Shown here: one piece after another, positions 9,696 to 18,744 of the stretch
Layout: the number at the start of each line of letters is the position of its first letter
Position numbering within the stretch: the stretch's first letter is position 1
Assembly: GCF_019278465.1 (NCBI RefSeq)
Contig: NZ_CP058983.1
Coordinates: 124,001 to 188,000 of the forward strand
Source of the DNA: Tenacibaculum sp. AHE14PA
Lineage (GTDB): Bacteria > Bacteroidota > Bacteroidia > Flavobacteriales > Flavobacteriaceae
Direction: 5' to 3'
DNA: 64,000 nucleotides
The notes under the pieces: generated by a model
The model's database searches: none
Seen by the model: the letters and a program-made list of their open reading frames with translations, nothing else
What the model was told of the DNA's origin: nothing
Program-made: the position numbers and the translations under genes

Positions 9696-10412
9696 ATGAA
9701 TTGTATTATTGTAGATGATGAAAAAATGGCAAGAGTTATTATTAAAACTCTTTGTGATAAAATAGACTATTTAAAAGTAGTTGATGAATTTTCTAATGCG
9801 ATAGATGCTATTAAGTTTTTGAACTCTAATGAAGTAGATCTTATTTTTTTAGACATTCATATGCCAGGTTTTAATGGTTTAGATTTTATAAAAACGCTTA
9901 AAAACCCTCCCAGAATAATTTTAACTACTTCTGACTCTAAATTTGCTATTGAGGCTTTTGAGTATGACTTTATAGTAGATTATTTATTGAAACCCGTTGA
10001 GCTACCAAGGTTTGAAAAAGCGATTAAGAAAGCTCAAAAACATGAGAGTACAAGAGTTTCAGAAAAAGAAACGAGCTCAAAAAAAGCAGATTTAGAAGTT
10101 GAGAATGATTTTTATGTAAATATAGATAGGCGTCTTATAAAGATTGATTTACCAAGTATTTACCTTGTAGAAGCTAAAGGAGATTATATTCATATAAAAA
10201 CCGAAGAGAAAAATTATATAGTACATTCTACCTTAAAAAAGATAGAAGAAAAATTACCAGATTCGTTATTTTTAAAAGTACACCGTTCATATATTATTAA
10301 TCTTAAAAAAATTATTGATATTGAAGATAATAGTGTGCTTATAAAAAGAGATGTAATTCCGGTAAGTCGTTCTAATAGACCAGAATTAATGAAACGATTA
10401 AATCTATTATAA
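9696..10412 (+). CDS. LytTR-family response regulator
   Basis: A 238-residue regulator. The receiver domain (about 1-120) has acidic residues DD at 7-8, phosphoacceptor Asp53 (FLDIHMP) and Lys in LLKPV. A LytTR DNA-binding domain follows at about 135-238 (IYLVEAKGDYIHIKT, FLKVHRSYIINLKKI, VPVSR). LytTR regulators bind two direct repeats spaced by about two helical turns. Such repeats occur upstream of this operon and directly after this gene, before the T9SS protein gene. It is the output of the gas-sensing relay. Confidence 0.93.
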   Translation: MNCIIVDDEKMARVIIKTLCDKIDYLKVVDEFSNAIDAIKFLNSNEVDLIFLDIHMPGFNGLDFIKTLKNPPRIILTTSDSKFAIEAFEYDFIVDYLLKPVELPRFEKAIKKAQKHESTRVSEKETSSKKADLEVENDFYVNIDRRLIKIDLPSIYLVEAKGDYIHIKTEEKNYIVHSTLKKIEEKLPDSLFLKVHRSYIINLKKIIDIEDNSVLIKRDVIPVSRSNRPELMKRLNLL

Positions 10413-10414
10413 TA

Positions 10415-10450
10415 TTCATCTATACTTAATAGGCATTTCATCTACACTAA
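10415..10450 (+). promoter_or_regulatory. Second pair of LytTR-type direct repeats
   Basis: TTCATCTATACTTAA begins at 10415 and TTCATCTACACTAAA at 10437, 22 bp apart. Both closely match the first half-site at 3947. The second repeat starts exactly 58 bp before TAGTTTTG at 10495, the same distance as in the operon promoter. They lie just after the LytTR regulator's stop codon and 70-106 bp upstream of the secreted protein's start, so that gene is the predicted target. Confidence 0.65.
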
Positions 10451-10494
10451 ATTTGTAAATACCGAATATTAAAAATAAAGCCTTAATTAGTACA

Positions 10495-10502
10495 TAGTTT
10501 TG
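10495..10502 (+). promoter_or_regulatory. -7 element for the T9SS secreted protein gene
   Basis: TAGTTTTG is a full match to the Bacteroidota TAnnTTTG element. No TTTG lies at the -33 distance, fitting activation from the LytTR repeats upstream. Transcription would start near 10508, giving a very short leader before the ATG at 10521. Confidence 0.5.
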
Positions 10503-10520
10503 TAGTATAAAACTTTTACT

Positions 10521-13118
10521 ATGAATCGAAAAACTACATTACAAGGCAAGCTTATCTTACTATTTTTATTAGTATTTTCTCTTACAAATACTGCACAAAA
10601 CACTCCTTTTAATTGTGTTTACGACGCATATTTGTTTCAATACAACGATGTGTATTCTATCGATTTAGCTTCAGGTAATTCATACCTTGTAGCTGAAAAT
10701 ATTACCCCAGGAAGTATAAATGCAACTGCTTATAACCCTGCAGATGGTTTTATTTGGGGTTCATTAAGTACGCCTGAAAAAACAATAGTACGAATAGGAG
10801 AAGATTTTTTAACAACCTCTTTTTATATTGATGAATTACCTAGTAATAATAGATATGTTGGAGATATAAGCTCTGAAGGAGTTTATTATTTAAAAGGAGG
10901 TGGAACAACCTTTTATAAGATAGATGTAGATCCTGCTTCAGCAACATACACTCAACACATATCAACAGAAACATTATCACAGAATATAAATATTCATGAT
11001 TGGGCTTTTAACGCTGTAGATGGAAATTTATATGCAGTAGAGAAAAATTCAAATGTTTTATATCGAATTAATCCAAGAACAAATATTGTAGAATCATTAG
11101 GAGAAGTACCAATCTTATCAGGATTGAATTATACATATGGAGCTGTTTATTTTGATCTTTCTGGTCGTTTTTATGTATCAGCAAATCAAACAGGTACTAT
11201 ATATGTAATTCAGAGTGTTCAAGATGTAAATACTGCAGATGATATGGATTCAAACTTATTTGCTTTTGGACCATCGAGTGCTAGTAATGACGGTGCGCGT
11301 TGTCCGACAGCCCCAGTCGCTCAAGAGATTTGTGATAATGGAATAGATGATGATGGTGATGGATTAATTGATTGTGAAGATCCTTCATGTTCTGGTTATG
11401 GAAAATGTGATGTTATTTTACCACCAACTTCAGGAGGAAATGATGGAGGTTTAGAAAGTAATAGTAGATTATCAGAACAAATAAATAAGCGAAACTATAA
11501 TCGTACAAAAATCAATTATAAGTTTAATCGTAGCAAGGCAAAAAGAGTTGCAAAATCTAACGACTATAGAAGAAAAAAAGGATTTGGTTTTGAGTTAAAA
11601 GATTTCATTCCTTTAGAAGTTATAGAAGAAGATGAAACAATAGAATCTACACCTACAGATTTAGTCGCAATAACAAATGCAACAGATATTTACGCTGTAG
11701 ATTATATGAAAAGCGGAACAGCTGTAGCATCAATTATAGCCTTAAAAACTGAAAATGGAGTATATGAACACACTAAATATATTTGTGATCGTTTGCTTGG
11801 AGCTCAACTAATTTCTGTATCAACCATAGAGATAAACGGACAGCAGTTTATTAAATCATTAATTAGAAATGCAGACAATACGGTAGAGTTTGTATTAAGT
11901 CTTTCAGCTAAAATAGTAAACAACGAAGCCAATTTCTCAATAGAAAGCCACTGGAATTTAGATAAATACCAATTAGGTGTTACTTTTTATAATTTTCAAA
12001 TATGGTCAAACTCTTTAGATGATTTATATTTATTAGGAAAAGAAGTAGTGAATTTATTAGCTATAGAGAAGCCAATATTAGCTTATGAATTATCAACACC
12101 ACCTACAGTATTTGTAAGAAAAGGAAAGTATAATAACGGATCATTAGATTTACAAATTGTAAACACAAATAAAAGTAATAATGTAAATTTTGATGCTGGT
12201 TTTAGAGTTACAGAAACAAGTGATTTTAATAAAACAAATTTAACAATAGATTTAAATGAAAGTTATATAACACATTTACAAGTACCAACCGGTAACTTAT
12301 TTGATATTGGTTTTAGAATTGGTGATGGTGTAGCTACTCCAGATGATTTATTCATGTCAGATGGACCTTGGGGAGTAGATGATTCTCAAACATCAACCGA
12401 AGTAATAAATTATAACATATCACCTAACAACTTTACATTTGAAGATAATGATTTTCCTATAGAAAGAAATGTTCAACTATCAGCAACAACAAGTACTTAC
12501 TTTGCAGCTTACAGAGCTTTAACACCACGTTTTAAAGCGGTAGATTTATCAGATTATAGTAGTTTTAAACTAAAAGCAAAAGGAACCGGTAATTTAGAAG
12601 TTACGTTTGTAAAGAAAAGTATTTCTTCATGGGAACAACAACATAAAGCGACAATAGTATTAAAAGATTCTTTAGTAAATTATGTAATACCTTTTAAAGA
12701 ATTTATCTCATCAAGTGGAAATGAATTAGTATTAAACGATGTAGTAACAATTGTGTTTACTATGGCTTCTGAAGGAGGTACTGTTGTAACTAAAGAAATG
12801 AATTTATTAGACATTCGTTTTTCTAAAGAAGAGAAGTTTGAAGAATTAGTGGAAGATATTAAATACAATGTTGTTACACTAGCACCAAACCCTATGACTG
12901 TACAAACTAGTTTTTACTTTAATGCAAAGGAAGAAGAAAATTTAAAATTTGTAGTATATGATCAATTAGGTAAATTGGTATATCAAACTAATTTTAAAGC
13001 AGTAATAGGTAAAAATAAACTAATTTTAAATAGAGAATCGTTACAAGTAGGGTTGTATTTCTGTAAAATATTAAGTGATAAATTAATTTATAGACATGTT
13101 AAGTTATTGGTGAATTAA
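10521..13118 (+). CDS. Large secreted protein with T9SS C-terminal sorting domain
   Basis: An 865-residue protein. A Sec signal peptide occupies about residues 1-26 (hydrophobic core LILLFLLVF). Residues 27-265 look like a beta-propeller of the DUF6923 type. A calcium-binding-like segment DNGIDDDGDGLIDCEDPSC sits near 273-291, followed by a basic linker. A middle domain (about 375-560) is unassigned, and a beta-sandwich reminiscent of carbohydrate-binding modules lies at about 630-775. The last 80 residues form a type A T9SS sorting domain (TLAPNPM, LGKLVYQTNF, GLYFCKI, KLLVN). It should be exported by the type IX system to the surface or medium. The LytTR repeats upstream predict control by the gas-sensing relay. 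Confidence 0.85.
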   Translation: MNRKTTLQGKLILLFLLVFSLTNTAQNTPFNCVYDAYLFQYNDVYSIDLASGNSYLVAENITPGSINATAYNPADGFIWGSLSTPEKTIVRIGEDFLTTSFYIDELPSNNRYVGDISSEGVYYLKGGGTTFYKIDVDPASATYTQHISTETLSQNINIHDWAFNAVDGNLYAVEKNSNVLYRINPRTNIVESLGEVPILSGLNYTYGAVYFDLSGRFYVSANQTGTIYVIQSVQDVNTADDMDSNLFAFGPSSASNDGARCPTAPVAQEICDNGIDDDGDGLIDCEDPSCSGYGKCDVILPPTSGGNDGGLESNSRLSEQINKRNYNRTKINYKFNRSKAKRVAKSNDYRRKKGFGFELKDFIPLEVIEEDETIESTPTDLVAITNATDIYAVDYMKSGTAVASIIALKTENGVYEHTKYICDRLLGAQLISVSTIEINGQQFIKSLIRNADNTVEFVLSLSAKIVNNEANFSIESHWNLDKYQLGVTFYNFQIWSNSLDDLYLLGKEVVNLLAIEKPILAYELSTPPTVFVRKGKYNNGSLDLQIVNTNKSNNVNFDAGFRVTETSDFNKTNLTIDLNESYITHLQVPTGNLFDIGFRIGDGVATPDDLFMSDGPWGVDDSQTSTEVINYNISPNNFTFEDNDFPIERNVQLSATTSTYFAAYRALTPRFKAVDLSDYSSFKLKAKGTGNLEVTFVKKSISSWEQQHKATIVLKDSLVNYVIPFKEFISSSGNELVLNDVVTIVFTMASEGGTVVTKEMNLLDIRFSKEEKFEELVEDIKYNVVTLAPNPMTVQTSFYFNAKEEENLKFVVYDQLGKLVYQTNFKAVIGKNKLILNRESLQVGLYFCKILSDKLIYRHVKLLVN

Positions 13119-13220
13119 AATAAGAAATTAGTTTATTTGTATTAGAGAAGGTATATTATAAGTAGTTATACTTTCTATGAAAAAAAACATATATCTTTCC
13201 CCTATAATATAAAACTATTA

Positions 13221-13250
13221 AGAGCAAAAGAATTAACTTTTGCTCTTATC
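13221..13250. terminator. Strong bidirectional hairpin
   Basis: TAAGAGCAAAAG (13221-13232) and CTTTTGCTCTTA (13239-13250) form a perfect 12-bp stem with a 6-nt loop. It lies about 100 bp after the secreted protein gene, between convergent transcription units, and fits a rho-independent terminator. Half of the motif recurs near 13470 just before the next gene's 3' end. Confidence 0.65.
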
Positions 13251-13259
13251 TTTGTCTGG

Positions 13260-13475
13260 TTACTCTTCAAGAAGTAATCTTGATTTTTTCATCTTCTCTA
13301 ACGTGTTAAGAATATGGTTTCGTTTTAATGAATTATATTCAGCGTTAGCGAAGTTCGTCTTTTCTAATAAAAAACCAAGAGGGAATTAGCTGTTTTTAGC
13401 TCTAAGTATAATCGTTTTTTTATTCTTTTTGTGTTTTTAGAATCTGTAGCAGCTTGTAAATTTGTAAGTGATTAA
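13260..13475 (-). pseudogene. Short decayed coding remnant, unknown family
   Basis: Read on the minus strand, two segments with protein-like composition are separated by a frame change. The first gives about 25 charged, helical residues (including SKNTKRIKKRLYLELKTANS). The second gives EKTNFANAEYNSLKRNHILN and ends KKSRLLLEE before a stop near 13260. No start codon joins them into a full gene. I do not recognise the family. It may be the tail of a lost gene or simply chance open frame. Coordinates are approximate. Confidence 0.3.
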
Positions 13476-13493
13476 GAGCAAAAATTACTTCTT

Positions 13494-15563
13494 TTATTTT
13501 TGTCTTTTAAAGAAAGGTTTCTTTAAAAAGTACCATTTAAAACGCAAGCCAATTTCTGTAAAAGTAAAACCTGCTGCAGTTGCAGAAGCGATATTACTTT
13601 GTGTACCATAAATATTTAACAAGCTATGCTCAGAGAATTTATAACCTAATTTTCCTTGTATTCTATAAGTACTCTGTTTTTTATCATCTTCAATAAATTG
13701 ATAACCAGTTGCAGCAGTTAATTCATAAAACCATTCTTTATTTTTAGCAATAGCTTCATCTTTTATAATATTAACGAAAATTTCTGCAGCATTAAATCTA
13801 CTAGGGCTAAAATAAATTAAAGGAACTTGATTTTTAAAAGAGATGTTTTGGTAATTAAAACCTGCTTTTAAAGAAGGCTTTTCTAATATATTATAATACA
13901 AAGAAGTAAAAAGAAGGTTTCGTGTATTATCATCATTCTGAGAAGTATAATAATATTGTGTATACCAACCTAAATTAAAATTTGTATTTAAACTATAGTT
14001 TATTAAAAAATTGTTCTGAACAATTTCTCTATCTAACAAGTCAGCATTAAAATTTTGAATTTCTCTCTTATAACCTAATTCTAAATTTTGAAGTTTAAAA
14101 GGCTTTATATTTAATGATACATCTGCTAGTAATTGCTTATAATTTTTGGTCTCAGTATTTGAAGCGGTAATACCTAAACTACTTTTAAAAGTTACGTTAT
14201 TTAATAATTGATACGATATTCCAATTAAAAAATTATTAGAGTTACCACTTACGTTACTAACAGAGTTAGCTGTAGTTCTATAATTATAACTACCAAGTAA
14301 TTTAAGTTTTGTTGTAAACGAAAATTCTGAATTTGCAGAGAATAAATAGGCTTCATTTTTACCGTTATCAAAAGAGTAAGAAGCTTTAGTTTCAACAAAA
14401 GGAGTAAAGGTTCTGTCTAATTTTTTTATAAAATTAGTAGCATCTTTTTGATTTTTATAAAAGATTAATGTGTTTTTAGCACTTTTATAAGCATTATCAA
14501 AATAACCAGCAGCTTTTAAGGCATTGGCTTTACCTAAATTACCATCAAAAGAAGCGCTATCTTTTTTTAAGATTAAATTATAATCATCAATACTTTTTTT
14601 AAAGTCACTTTTGTAAATATTTAATGTTGCTCTTAATGATAATGTCCAGTTTTCTGGAGTTTTATTGTTTGATGTTAAAGAGTCGATTTCTTTTTTTGCT
14701 AAAGAATACTTCTTGTTCCAAATTAAAGCCTGTATAAAGCGTTCTCTTGTTCTATCTCTAATATTATTAGGTGTAGCTTCATTTAAAAGAGAAACTGCGT
14801 TTTTACTAACAATTAAAGCTTCTTTATTATCACTATTTAGATGATGTGCTAAAGAAATTCCGTTTAAAGAGGTTAATTTATTTTCAGGGTTTTCTCCAAT
14901 AATTTTATAAGTCTTTTTAGCTTTAGCTATTTGGTTTGATATTAAGTATAGGTTCGCTAAATTGAGTAAAGTTTCTTTGTCGTTTTTAAAATCTTTAAAA
15001 TTTTCTTTTAAAATTTTCTCAGCTTCTAGGTAATTCTGGTTATTAACTTTATTATTAGCTAAACCTAAACGCATATACTTTTTAGAAATTAAGGCATTTG
15101 GATTTTTAGGTATAACAATCAACGCTTGATTAACATAACCAATTGCTTGGTCATATTTTTTTAAATTAGATAAGGTATTTGCATATCCTAAAAGAGTAGG
15201 GAAACTTTTAGCATCTTCTTTTAGTAGGTTTTTATAATATTTTTCAGCTTCTACATATTTTTTATCCCAAAGTAAAGATTCAGCATAATTTAATTTTACT
15301 TCAAAATCTGTAGGAAAATCTTTTAAAAGAGCAGTAAATAATTTTACTGCTTTATTAGCATTTCCGCTTAAGCCAACAGCTCTACCATAGCAAAGACGTG
15401 CTGTTTTATTGGTGGGGTATGATTTTAAAGTTGTTTTAAAGAAAGTTTCTGCTTGTTTATATTTTCCTGTTTCTAAAAAAGTAAAACCTTCTTTCATATC
15501 CTGAGAATACATAGTGGTAGTGATAAGGAAGAGTAGCAAAAGGATAGTATTTTTAATTTTCAT
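13494..15563 (-). CDS. TPR outer-membrane beta-barrel protein, polysaccharide exporter-like
   Basis: The frame extends to 15602, but the ATG at 15563 gives a normal signal peptide (MKIKNTILLLLFLITT) and is preferred, for 689 residues. About residues 20-390 are TPR repeats (GKYKQAETFF, KKYVEAEKYY, KKYDQAIGYV). The last 300 residues alternate as amphipathic beta strands and end with an aromatic strand, as in an outer-membrane porin. This TPR-plus-barrel layout is shared with PelB, PgaA and BcsC, which guide and export exopolysaccharide across the outer membrane. Divergent flippase and glycosyltransferase genes support that role. It is not clearly orthologous to any one of them. Confidence 0.75.
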   Translation of the reverse strand: MKIKNTILLLLFLITTTMYSQDMKEGFTFLETGKYKQAETFFKTTLKSYPTNKTARLCYGRAVGLSGNANKAVKLFTALLKDFPTDFEVKLNYAESLLWDKKYVEAEKYYKNLLKEDAKSFPTLLGYANTLSNLKKYDQAIGYVNQALIVIPKNPNALISKKYMRLGLANNKVNNQNYLEAEKILKENFKDFKNDKETLLNLANLYLISNQIAKAKKTYKIIGENPENKLTSLNGISLAHHLNSDNKEALIVSKNAVSLLNEATPNNIRDRTRERFIQALIWNKKYSLAKKEIDSLTSNNKTPENWTLSLRATLNIYKSDFKKSIDDYNLILKKDSASFDGNLGKANALKAAGYFDNAYKSAKNTLIFYKNQKDATNFIKKLDRTFTPFVETKASYSFDNGKNEAYLFSANSEFSFTTKLKLLGSYNYRTTANSVSNVSGNSNNFLIGISYQLLNNVTFKSSLGITASNTETKNYKQLLADVSLNIKPFKLQNLELGYKREIQNFNADLLDREIVQNNFLINYSLNTNFNLGWYTQYYYTSQNDDNTRNLLFTSLYYNILEKPSLKAGFNYQNISFKNQVPLIYFSPSRFNAAEIFVNIIKDEAIAKNKEWFYELTAATGYQFIEDDKKQSTYRIQGKLGYKFSEHSLLNIYGTQSNIASATAAGFTFTEIGLRFKWYFLKKPFFKRQK

Positions 15564-15705
15564 ATAGCTTTTTTTTGTTATTTGCAAGTTACGGAATAGC
15601 ATTCATCATTGGACTAAAGAAAATTGCTTTTCATCGATAATAGATACTTTTCTAGTGCTTACAACGAGATATTTGTATCATTATTAATTATTAAAACATA
15701 AAATT

Positions 15706-15984
15706 ATGGCTTTACAGATCTCACAGAAAAACGGAAACTTTTTTTTAAACGGAAAATTAAATAGCACAACATCTAGATTTTTTATTATCTATTTTGAACA
15801 TAATATTGAACAACTTGAAAGCGTAACTATAAATATTGATAATGTAAATGAAATTAGTAGAGATGGCTTAGAAGCAATAAGTACACTAACGGCAATTGCT
15901 TTAAGAAACGATAAGTTATTTTCAGTTACAGGTTATGGTTGTAAAGAAATTTATGACGATTTTAATCAAATGAATGTAGCGTAA
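15706..15984 (+). CDS. STAS-like small protein
   Basis: The 92-residue protein has a short beta-beta-alpha pattern and the segment VTINIDNVNEISRDGLEAIS, resembling the core of STAS (anti-sigma-factor antagonist) domains. The serine normally phosphorylated in such proteins is preceded by Ile here (ISRDGL) rather than Asp, so regulation may differ. It is the first gene of a plus-strand exopolysaccharide unit and lies 21 bp before the flippase gene. A role in partner-switching control of polysaccharide synthesis is inferred from context. Confidence 0.6.
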   Translation: MALQISQKNGNFFLNGKLNSTTSRFFIIYFEHNIEQLESVTINIDNVNEISRDGLEAISTLTAIALRNDKLFSVTGYGCKEIYDDFNQMNVA

Positions 15985-16005
15985 TAGCTTAAAAAGAATT
16001 AGAAG

Positions 16006-17259
16006 ATGATAGCAATTTTAAAACAAGTAAAACAAAGAATTTCGTCAGAGCAATTATTTATGATAAGTGTTTTGCTTGTAAATGGTGGTAATTATTTATA
16101 TAATTTATTATTGGGTAGGATTTTAGGACCAGATAAGTTCGCAGATGCTGCTATTATGATAACTTTTTTATTAGTACTTTCATTTATAGCAATGACTTTT
16201 CAATTGGTTACGGCGAAATTTTCTGTAATCTTTGAAGGCTTAGTTTTTAAAAAATTTATATCAAAAATCTATAAAAATGCTTTTATTACAAGTATATTTT
16301 TAGGATTAATAATTGTTATTTATTCTAAAGAACTACAAGAGTTTTTTAGAACAACTTCTTCTAGTATGTTTATAGTATTTGGTGTAGGAGTTCCTCTTTA
16401 TTTTTTAATGAGCGTAAATAGAGGCGTTTTTCAAGGGAAGAAACAATTAACAGCTTTATCAATTACTTATCAATTAGAAATGGTAAGCCGTTTATTAATC
16501 ACATTTGGTTTGTTATATTTCTTTAAAATTGAATCTTCTATATTAATAGCTATAGGTATTTTAGGGTCTTTTATTTTTGGACTAATTCCTTTTAAGTTTA
16601 AAAATATATCTTTTTCAAATAGTATTTCTTTAGATAGAAATCATAAAAAAATGGTTCGTAATTTTTTTATAATTACAGCATTTTATGAGCTAACACAAAT
16701 TATTATAAATAATAGCGATATATTATTAGTAAAACATTATTTCGAGTCTTATGAAGCTGGTTTATATGCTTCTCTAGCATTAATAGGTAGAGTAGTTTAT
16801 TTTATAGCTTGGATGTTTGTAATGTTGTTATTACCAACTGTTGTTAAATTAAAAAAAGAAGGGAAACCTACTTTACCAATTTTATTAAAATATGTTGGTT
16901 ATATTGCTATTATCGCTGTTTCAATTATAATAGGATGTTTTATTTTTCCAAAACAAATTATAACTATTTTATTTGGTAGCGATTATTTTGAAATAGCTCC
17001 TTTATTATGGAAATACGCACTGGCTACTGGTATCTTTGCAATCTCAAATATTTTTGCATATTACTATCTTTCTTTAGATAAATATATTCCTGTTATTATT
17101 TCAGGTGTATTTGGAATCTTACAAATAGTATTTATTGTTTTATTTCATGAAACTCTAGAGCAAATTGTACATATGCAAATACTAGCAATGGTAATATTGT
17201 TATTGGTACAATTATTATATTTCTTTTTTACAAATTTTAATGATCTACTTAAAAAGTAG
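16006..17259 (+). CDS. Wzx/PelG-like polysaccharide flippase
   Basis: A 417-residue inner-membrane protein with about 12 hydrophobic segments and the N-terminal pattern GNYLYNLLLGRILGPDKFAD. That pattern is typical of the MATE/MVF superfamily polysaccharide exporters, where it reads N-L-x-x-xLGPxxFG. It would move lipid-linked or nascent polysaccharide across the inner membrane. A GT4-type transferase follows and a TPR/barrel exporter is divergent, a trio that recalls PelG, PelF and PelB. The stop codon lies inside a 41-bp palindromic terminator. Confidence 0.8.
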   Translation: MIAILKQVKQRISSEQLFMISVLLVNGGNYLYNLLLGRILGPDKFADAAIMITFLLVLSFIAMTFQLVTAKFSVIFEGLVFKKFISKIYKNAFITSIFLGLIIVIYSKELQEFFRTTSSSMFIVFGVGVPLYFLMSVNRGVFQGKKQLTALSITYQLEMVSRLLITFGLLYFFKIESSILIAIGILGSFIFGLIPFKFKNISFSNSISLDRNHKKMVRNFFIITAFYELTQIIINNSDILLVKHYFESYEAGLYASLALIGRVVYFIAWMFVMLLLPTVVKLKKEGKPTLPILLKYVGYIAIIAVSIIIGCFIFPKQIITILFGSDYFEIAPLLWKYALATGIFAISNIFAYYYLSLDKYIPVIISGVFGILQIVFIVLFHETLEQIVHMQILAMVILLLVQLLYFFFTNFNDLLKK

Positions 17260-17272
17260 ATCATTAAAATTT
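17232..17272. terminator. 19-bp perfect palindromic terminator overlapping the flippase stop
   Basis: The arms 17232-17250 and 17254-17272 are perfect reverse complements of 19 bp around an AAA loop; the inner part is ATGATCTACTT/AAGTAGATCAT. The stem includes the last codons and the stop of the flippase gene. It ends in a short T stretch on both strands, so it could end transcription from either side. Confidence 0.75.
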
Positions 17273-17526
17273 TCCTACTCTATAACACTATCAAATAGTA
17301 TTACTTACTTTATTCTATGTACTTCTTTAATTTAGTACTTAAATGTATAAATAGACACATCATTACTATTTATATATTTTCTGTTTAACGAACGTTAAAT
17401 GGGCATGTAAAATACAAAACTAAAGCTTTACTCATTTGGTCTATAGTTAATTGTTGTTCAGCGCAATGAGTCTTTTTTTCTTCTTCTTTTACCCGAGATT
17501 TGAACTATAATTAAACTTAAAAGATC

Positions 17527-18744
17527 ATGAAATTAGCAATTGTAACATCATACCCGCCAAGTAAAGTAACTTTAAATGAATATGCATATCATTTAGTTAA
17601 AAGTTTTAGACAGAATGAAAAAGTAACTGAATTAGTTTTATTAACAGATGAAACTCCTGAAGGAAAAGAAATTAATTTTACAGAAAATGGATGTAAAGTT
17701 ACAGTGAAAGAATGTTGGAGGTTTAATAGTTATGCAAACGTTATAAATGTTGTAAGAGCAATTAATATAGTAAGGCCAGACGCAATATTATTTAATTTAC
17801 AATTTATGAAGTTTGGAGATAAAAAAGTGGCAGCAGCTTTAGGTTTATTTTTACCTTTAATTTGTAAATTAAAGCAAATCCCTACAATTGTACTATTACA
17901 TAATATTTTAGAACAAACAGATTTAGAATGCGCTGGTTTCACATCAAGTAAATTTCTACAAAAAGCATATTATTTTATAGGAACAAGTCTAACAAAGCTA
18001 ATTTTAAAAGCAGATTTAGTAGCTGTTACTATGGATAAATATGTAACAACTTTACAAGAAAAATATAAAGTGAATAATATAAAAATGATTCCTCATGGAA
18101 CTTTTGAGATCCCTAAAAAACCATCTCATATATTAGCGAAGGGACCTTTAAAAATAATGACTTTTGGTAAGTTTGGTACTTATAAAAAAGTAGAACCTAT
18201 GATTGAGGCTGTAGAAAAAATTAGAGCATCAACAGGTTTAAACTTAGAAATAGTGATTGCAGGAACGGATAACCCTAATGTTCCAGGGTATTTAGCTTCT
18301 GTAAAAGAAAAGTATAAAAATGTTTCTCAAATTAATTTTACTGGTTATGTAGAAGAATGTGAGGTAGAACCGTTATTTAATGAAAGTGCTGTTGTTGTAT
18401 TTCCTTATACTTCTACAACAGGTAGTTCTGGTGTTTTGCATCAGGCAGGTAGTTATGGTAAAGCAGTGGTAATGCCTAACTTAGGTGATTTAGCTACTTT
18501 AGTTAAGGATGAAGGCTATAGAGGTGAGTTTTTTGAACCAGAAAATGTAGCCAGTTTAGCAGATGCAATTGAAGCTATTGTTATAAATGATGCATATAGA
18601 ATAGCATTGGGAGAAGCAAACTATAAAGCTGCGACAGCATTTCCAATGGAAAGAATCACAAACATGTATTTAAATAAATTTCAAGAAATTATTTTTAACA
18701 AAGAAGCATCTGAAAGTATATTTTCAGACTCTTTATCTATTTAG
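17527..18744 (+). CDS. GT4-type glycosyltransferase
   Basis: A 405-residue cytoplasmic GT-B glycosyltransferase. The N-terminal half begins KLAIVTSYPPSK. The C-terminal nucleotide-sugar domain contains MTFGKFGTYKK, GYVEECEVEPLF, VVFPYTSTTGSSGVLHQAGS and GEFFEPENVASLADAI, the usual family 4 landmarks. It would add sugars to a growing exopolysaccharide. It stands 267 bp from the flippase gene and overlaps the 3' end of the convergent hydrolase gene by 8 bp. Donor and acceptor unknown. Confidence 0.85.
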   Translation: MKLAIVTSYPPSKVTLNEYAYHLVKSFRQNEKVTELVLLTDETPEGKEINFTENGCKVTVKECWRFNSYANVINVVRAINIVRPDAILFNLQFMKFGDKKVAAALGLFLPLICKLKQIPTIVLLHNILEQTDLECAGFTSSKFLQKAYYFIGTSLTKLILKADLVAVTMDKYVTTLQEKYKVNNIKMIPHGTFEIPKKPSHILAKGPLKIMTFGKFGTYKKVEPMIEAVEKIRASTGLNLEIVIAGTDNPNVPGYLASVKEKYKNVSQINFTGYVEECEVEPLFNESAVVVFPYTSTTGSSGVLHQAGSYGKAVVMPNLGDLATLVKDEGYRGEFFEPENVASLADAIEAIVINDAYRIALGEANYKAATAFPMERITNMYLNKFQEIIFNKEASESIFSDSLSI

